Part shown: positions 61,665-64,000 of the stretch, one piece after another
How the letters are laid out: each line of letters opens with the position of its first letter
How positions within the stretch are numbered: position 1 is the first letter of the stretch
DNA from: Chamaelirium japonicum
Taxonomy: Eukaryota > Streptophyta > Magnoliopsida > Liliales > Melanthiaceae
Length of the DNA: 64,000 nucleotides
Direction of reading: 5' to 3'
Assembly (NCBI GenBank): GCA_947650365.1
Contig: CANTAL010000022.1
Location: 1,756,831 to 1,820,830, forward strand
Made by a program: the position numbers and the translations under genes
Notes under the pieces: model-generated
What the model saw: the letters and a program-made list of their open reading frames with translations, nothing else
Databases searched by the model: none
Told to the model about the DNA's origin: nothing

Positions 61665-64000
61665 CCAAATCTCATTCGGATTCTAGTAGGGAAGGCAGCC
61701 GGTGGCTTGGGTTCAGCGGGTGAAGGAATTTCGTCTAGATCTGTTGCAGATTTGGAGGTGGGTAAGACTCGTTTGGAGCTCGAGGTCTCTTCCCAACCTT
61801 CTAGTGATCCCACCATAGCAGATTTCTATTCTAAGGGGCAAGGAGGAGGAGGTGTGTGCATTTCTTCTTTGTCGGATGGAGGAATGCATGGTTCGAGACT
61901 TATATCTGGTGGATCAGATACCAGATCTGGTAGTTTGGGTACTAGATCTGGTGCGATAGATTCTTCTCTGGCTCACAAGACAGTTGGAAGGGGATCGGGT
62001 CCAAGAAGTGTTGATTCGAGTCCCTTGGGAGCTGTTGGACAAGCTGATTGCGGCTCTGGAGATGTGAAGACCAGAAGTGGTCTTGTTAGAGGATCTTGTC
62101 CGACTAGGCATGCTACAAACCCTCGAGCTGCAGATGATCAAGAATTGGGCCTGGGTGACGAAGGGGAGTTCCCGCCCCTCTGCTTTACCCAACACAGCCC
62201 AAGGAGTGCTTTTGCCCACCAGGTATTCGATGGAAAACCTGCAACAGCAGGGGACTTTGGATCGTCCCAGGTAAGTGCAGCAGGCAAGCAGCAGCTGGGT
62301 GCCTGCCAAGGATTGCTGGGGTCTACCGGTATTGTTGGCTCTGCAGGAGAGACATCTAGAGAAGGCCAGGTGTTTGTGGGAGTGCCCGAGAGAGGTAACA
62401 GTGATGCGGGTTGTGCAAATGTTTGGACCTCTTCTCCAAGTCCTCTTCCCACCAATCTTCCTCTAGAGAAATTAAGGTTGCGTATCATTGAGACGGGAAT
62501 TTTCGAAGGTCAAAAAGTTGCAATCTGCCCAACTCATGAGCTGGAAGCTAACTGCAAAAAATGGGAGCATACTTTAGTGGGGTTTGTGCTTGGGAGGCGG
62601 CCATTCTACATCCATCTCAAGAATTTTATTCAACGCAATTGGCAGCCAAAGGGAAGATTGGACATTCTCTCAAGAGAGAATGGGGTGTTTTGGTTTAAGT
62701 TTGAGCTTGAAGCTGACTACACCCGAATTCTCGAAGGTAAAACTTGGCATTTTTTTGGTCGACCTTTGATTGTGAGGAAATGGGCTAGAGGCATGTGTAG
62801 TGATAGGGAGTTAGTCTCAAAAATCCCAATCTGGGCTAATTTTCCTAATCTTGAAGGGGATATGTGGACTGAACCCATGTTAAGTCGATTAGGGAGTGTT
62901 TTTGGTACTCCTATATACATGGACCAAGCTACTGCTGGAGGTACTCGTGCCCAGTTTGCTCGGATTTGTGTGGAGATAAATGTAGAAGACTCACTTCCAA
63001 GCCGAGTTCAAGCGAGGAATGATAAAGGTGAGTTTCACTCCTGGCAGCCGGTGAAATACGATTGGATCCCAACAAGGTGCAAAGCTTGTAAAAGTTTTGA
63101 TCATAGCGATTCTAATTGCTCCAAACATCCAAAACTGGTTCCAGCTAGGGCTAAGCGTGTGTGGCAGACCAAACCTTCCCAAGGGATTGATCCCCTCGCT
63201 CATTCTGACAAGGGAAAGGCTAGATTAGAGGAAGAATGTCATGTAATTGGTGGGATTCCTGCTAAGTTGAGGGCCCCACATCTAAAGTATACGGATCCTG
63301 TGCCTACTAGCTCCCGATTTTCAGCCCTCTTGGAGGTAGGAGATGAAGATAGTGGTGTTGCGGGTGGGGTTGATGTTGTGGCTAGTGATGTCACGCTCCC
63401 TGGAGCTGGGGATGGTGGTGATGTTACAGTGGTAGCAGATGGTGTAGATGGTGCTTATGTATCACAGTCTGCTGGTCTTGGAGAGGGCTCTGCTTCATTA
63501 GCAATGCCTGAAGGTGTTGTTACACAGCTTGTGGGCGAAATTGCTGAGAACGTAGCTGATGATTCAGGTATTGATGGTGCTGACGTTGCTGTAACACAGC
63601 CTGGTGGCGATGTTACACAGCTTGTGGGTGCTGCTGTTGCCACAGTTGTTGTTACGCAGATCCAACACAGTGATGGACTGCAGGATGGTGTGAGGGGCTG
63701 TGTTGCAAAGGGTGTCAGTGGTGGTGATGGAGTAGTTGTTTGTGCTGGTAATAGAGCAGTTTTGAATGTTACGCAGCCTGATGTTACTGCAGATTTGAAT
63801 GTTACGCAGCCTGATGTTGCTGCAGTTTTGAATGTTACGCAGCCTGATGTCGCAGTAATAGCTGATGTTACGCAGCCTGATGTTTGTGCAGATTTGAATG
63901 TTACGCAGGCTGATGTTGCAATAGCTGATGTTACACAAGTAGAGACTGCTGCCGAATGTCAAGAGGCAAATGTTTTGCAAGTAGAGGCTACTGATGTTAC
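61620..64000 (+). CDS. LINE (L1-type) ORF1 protein, partial at the window edge
   Basis: Open without a stop from ATG 61,620 (or 61,647; a TAA lies just upstream at 61,614) to the window end, at least 793 codons. The N-terminal third is Ser/Gly-rich and low in complexity. A DUF4283-like region (about 300-395) contains WEHTLVGFVLGRRPFYIHL, VFWFKFELEADYTRILEGK and a WARGMCSDRELVSKIPIWA block. A CX2CX4HX4C zinc knuckle (487-500, CKACKSFDHSDSNC) follows. These together mark the nucleic-acid-binding ORF1 of plant L1 LINEs. From about residue 715 the chain consists of repeats of LNVTQPDV with short spacers. ORF2 (endonuclease and RT) would lie beyond the edge. An undamaged frame suggests a recent insertion. 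A host gene with a domesticated DUF4283 domain is possible but less likely. Confidence 0.85.
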   Translation, partial: MGGLHLGVEMQPPHDPNLIRILVGKAAGGLGSAGEGISSRSVADLEVGKTRLELEVSSQPSSDPTIADFYSKGQGGGGVCISSLSDGGMHGSRLISGGSDTRSGSLGTRSGAIDSSLAHKTVGRGSGPRSVDSSPLGAVGQADCGSGDVKTRSGLVRGSCPTRHATNPRAADDQELGLGDEGEFPPLCFTQHSPRSAFAHQVFDGKPATAGDFGSSQVSAAGKQQLGACQGLLGSTGIVGSAGETSREGQVFVGVPERGNSDAGCANVWTSSPSPLPTNLPLEKLRLRIIETGIFEGQKVAICPTHELEANCKKWEHTLVGFVLGRRPFYIHLKNFIQRNWQPKGRLDILSRENGVFWFKFELEADYTRILEGKTWHFFGRPLIVRKWARGMCSDRELVSKIPIWANFPNLEGDMWTEPMLSRLGSVFGTPIYMDQATAGGTRAQFARICVEINVEDSLPSRVQARNDKGEFHSWQPVKYDWIPTRCKACKSFDHSDSNCSKHPKLVPARAKRVWQTKPSQGIDPLAHSDKGKARLEEECHVIGGIPAKLRAPHLKYTDPVPTSSRFSALLEVGDEDSGVAGGVDVVASDVTLPGAGDGGDVTVVADGVDGAYVSQSAGLGEGSASLAMPEGVVTQLVGEIAENVADDSGIDGADVAVTQPGGDVTQLVGAAVATVVVTQIQHSDGLQDGVRGCVAKGVSGGDGVVVCAGNRAVLNVTQPDVTADLNVTQPDVAAVLNVTQPDVAVIADVTQPDVCADLNVTQADVAIADVTQVETAAECQEANVLQVEATDV
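63760..64000 (+). repeat. Coding repeats encoding VTQPDV in ORF1
   Basis: Units of 30-36 bp with GTTACGCAGCCTGATGTT recur at least six times to the window end. Related VTQ units are scattered from about 63,500. All are multiples of three, so the frame is kept. A composition bias toward Val, Ala and Asp precedes them. Confidence 0.85.

Noticed and set aside
63564-63980. 138-aa minus-strand frame rich in Asn/Ile/Arg
   Set aside because: Reverse reading of the VTQPDV repeat region of the LINE ORF1.

Overview
The window is nuclear DNA of a flowering plant. The evidence is an LPAT2-type acyltransferase gene spread over eleven GT-AG exons, a DREB2F-type AP2/ERF gene, a cytosolic-type tRNA-Leu, and dense plant-type mobile DNA (Ty1/copia, Ty3/gypsy Tat, TRIM, Helitrons, hAT and foldback MITEs, an L1-like LINE). 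The very GC-rich single-exon DREB gene beside AT-rich TE DNA suggests a monocot or possibly a magnoliid. I cannot name the species.

Layout. 0-2.3 kb: a minus-strand copia gag/LTR remnant with a foldback MITE lying between (TA)n and (GA)n tracts. 2.3-4.3 kb: the DREB2F-like gene, with overlapping DRE/ABRE motifs about 350 bp upstream, then tRNA-Leu(CAG). 4.2-5.7 kb: a 270-bp duplication that copies the 3' part of the tRNA, followed by a three-layer nest (long-TIR MITE, hAT MITE inside it, small Helitron inside that). 6.5-8.0 kb: tandem Helitrons full of (CT)n. 8.0-29.9 kb: a broken Ty3/gypsy Tat element with three kinds of tandem repeat and an antisense coding block. That block is split by a 10,045-bp copia element at 17,227-27,271, which has two 2,327-bp LTRs and a 5-bp target duplication. 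30.9-32.9 kb: another copia fragment.

34.2-49 kb: the LPAT2-like gene on the plus strand, coding 375 aa. Its introns are swollen by insertions. Intron 2 holds a gag fossil and CAATGTT-ended MITEs. Intron 8 (6.3 kb) holds a (TA)n tract into which three inverted-repeat elements are set, including a 637-bp near-perfect palindrome. 50.2-50.6 kb: a TRIM cut by a foldback MITE. 51.3-61.6 kb: a roughly 10-kb minisatellite of 23- and 28-bp units arranged in blocks of alternating orientation. 61.6 kb to the edge: an uninterrupted LINE ORF1 of at least 793 codons (DUF4283-like region, CX2CX4HX4C knuckle, an unusual repeated VTQPDV tail), starting at a perfect 19-bp hairpin.

The genes probably in service are the DREB2F-like factor (drought/heat transcriptional control), LPAT2 (ER phosphatidic acid synthesis) and the tRNA. 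They form no common pathway. The rest is a record of layered transposition. The least ordinary items are the block-inverted minisatellite joined to the LINE start, the (TA)n hotspot in the LPAT2 intron, the hairpin-bearing repeats and antisense block of the Tat element, and the DRE/ABRE cluster upstream of a DREB gene.
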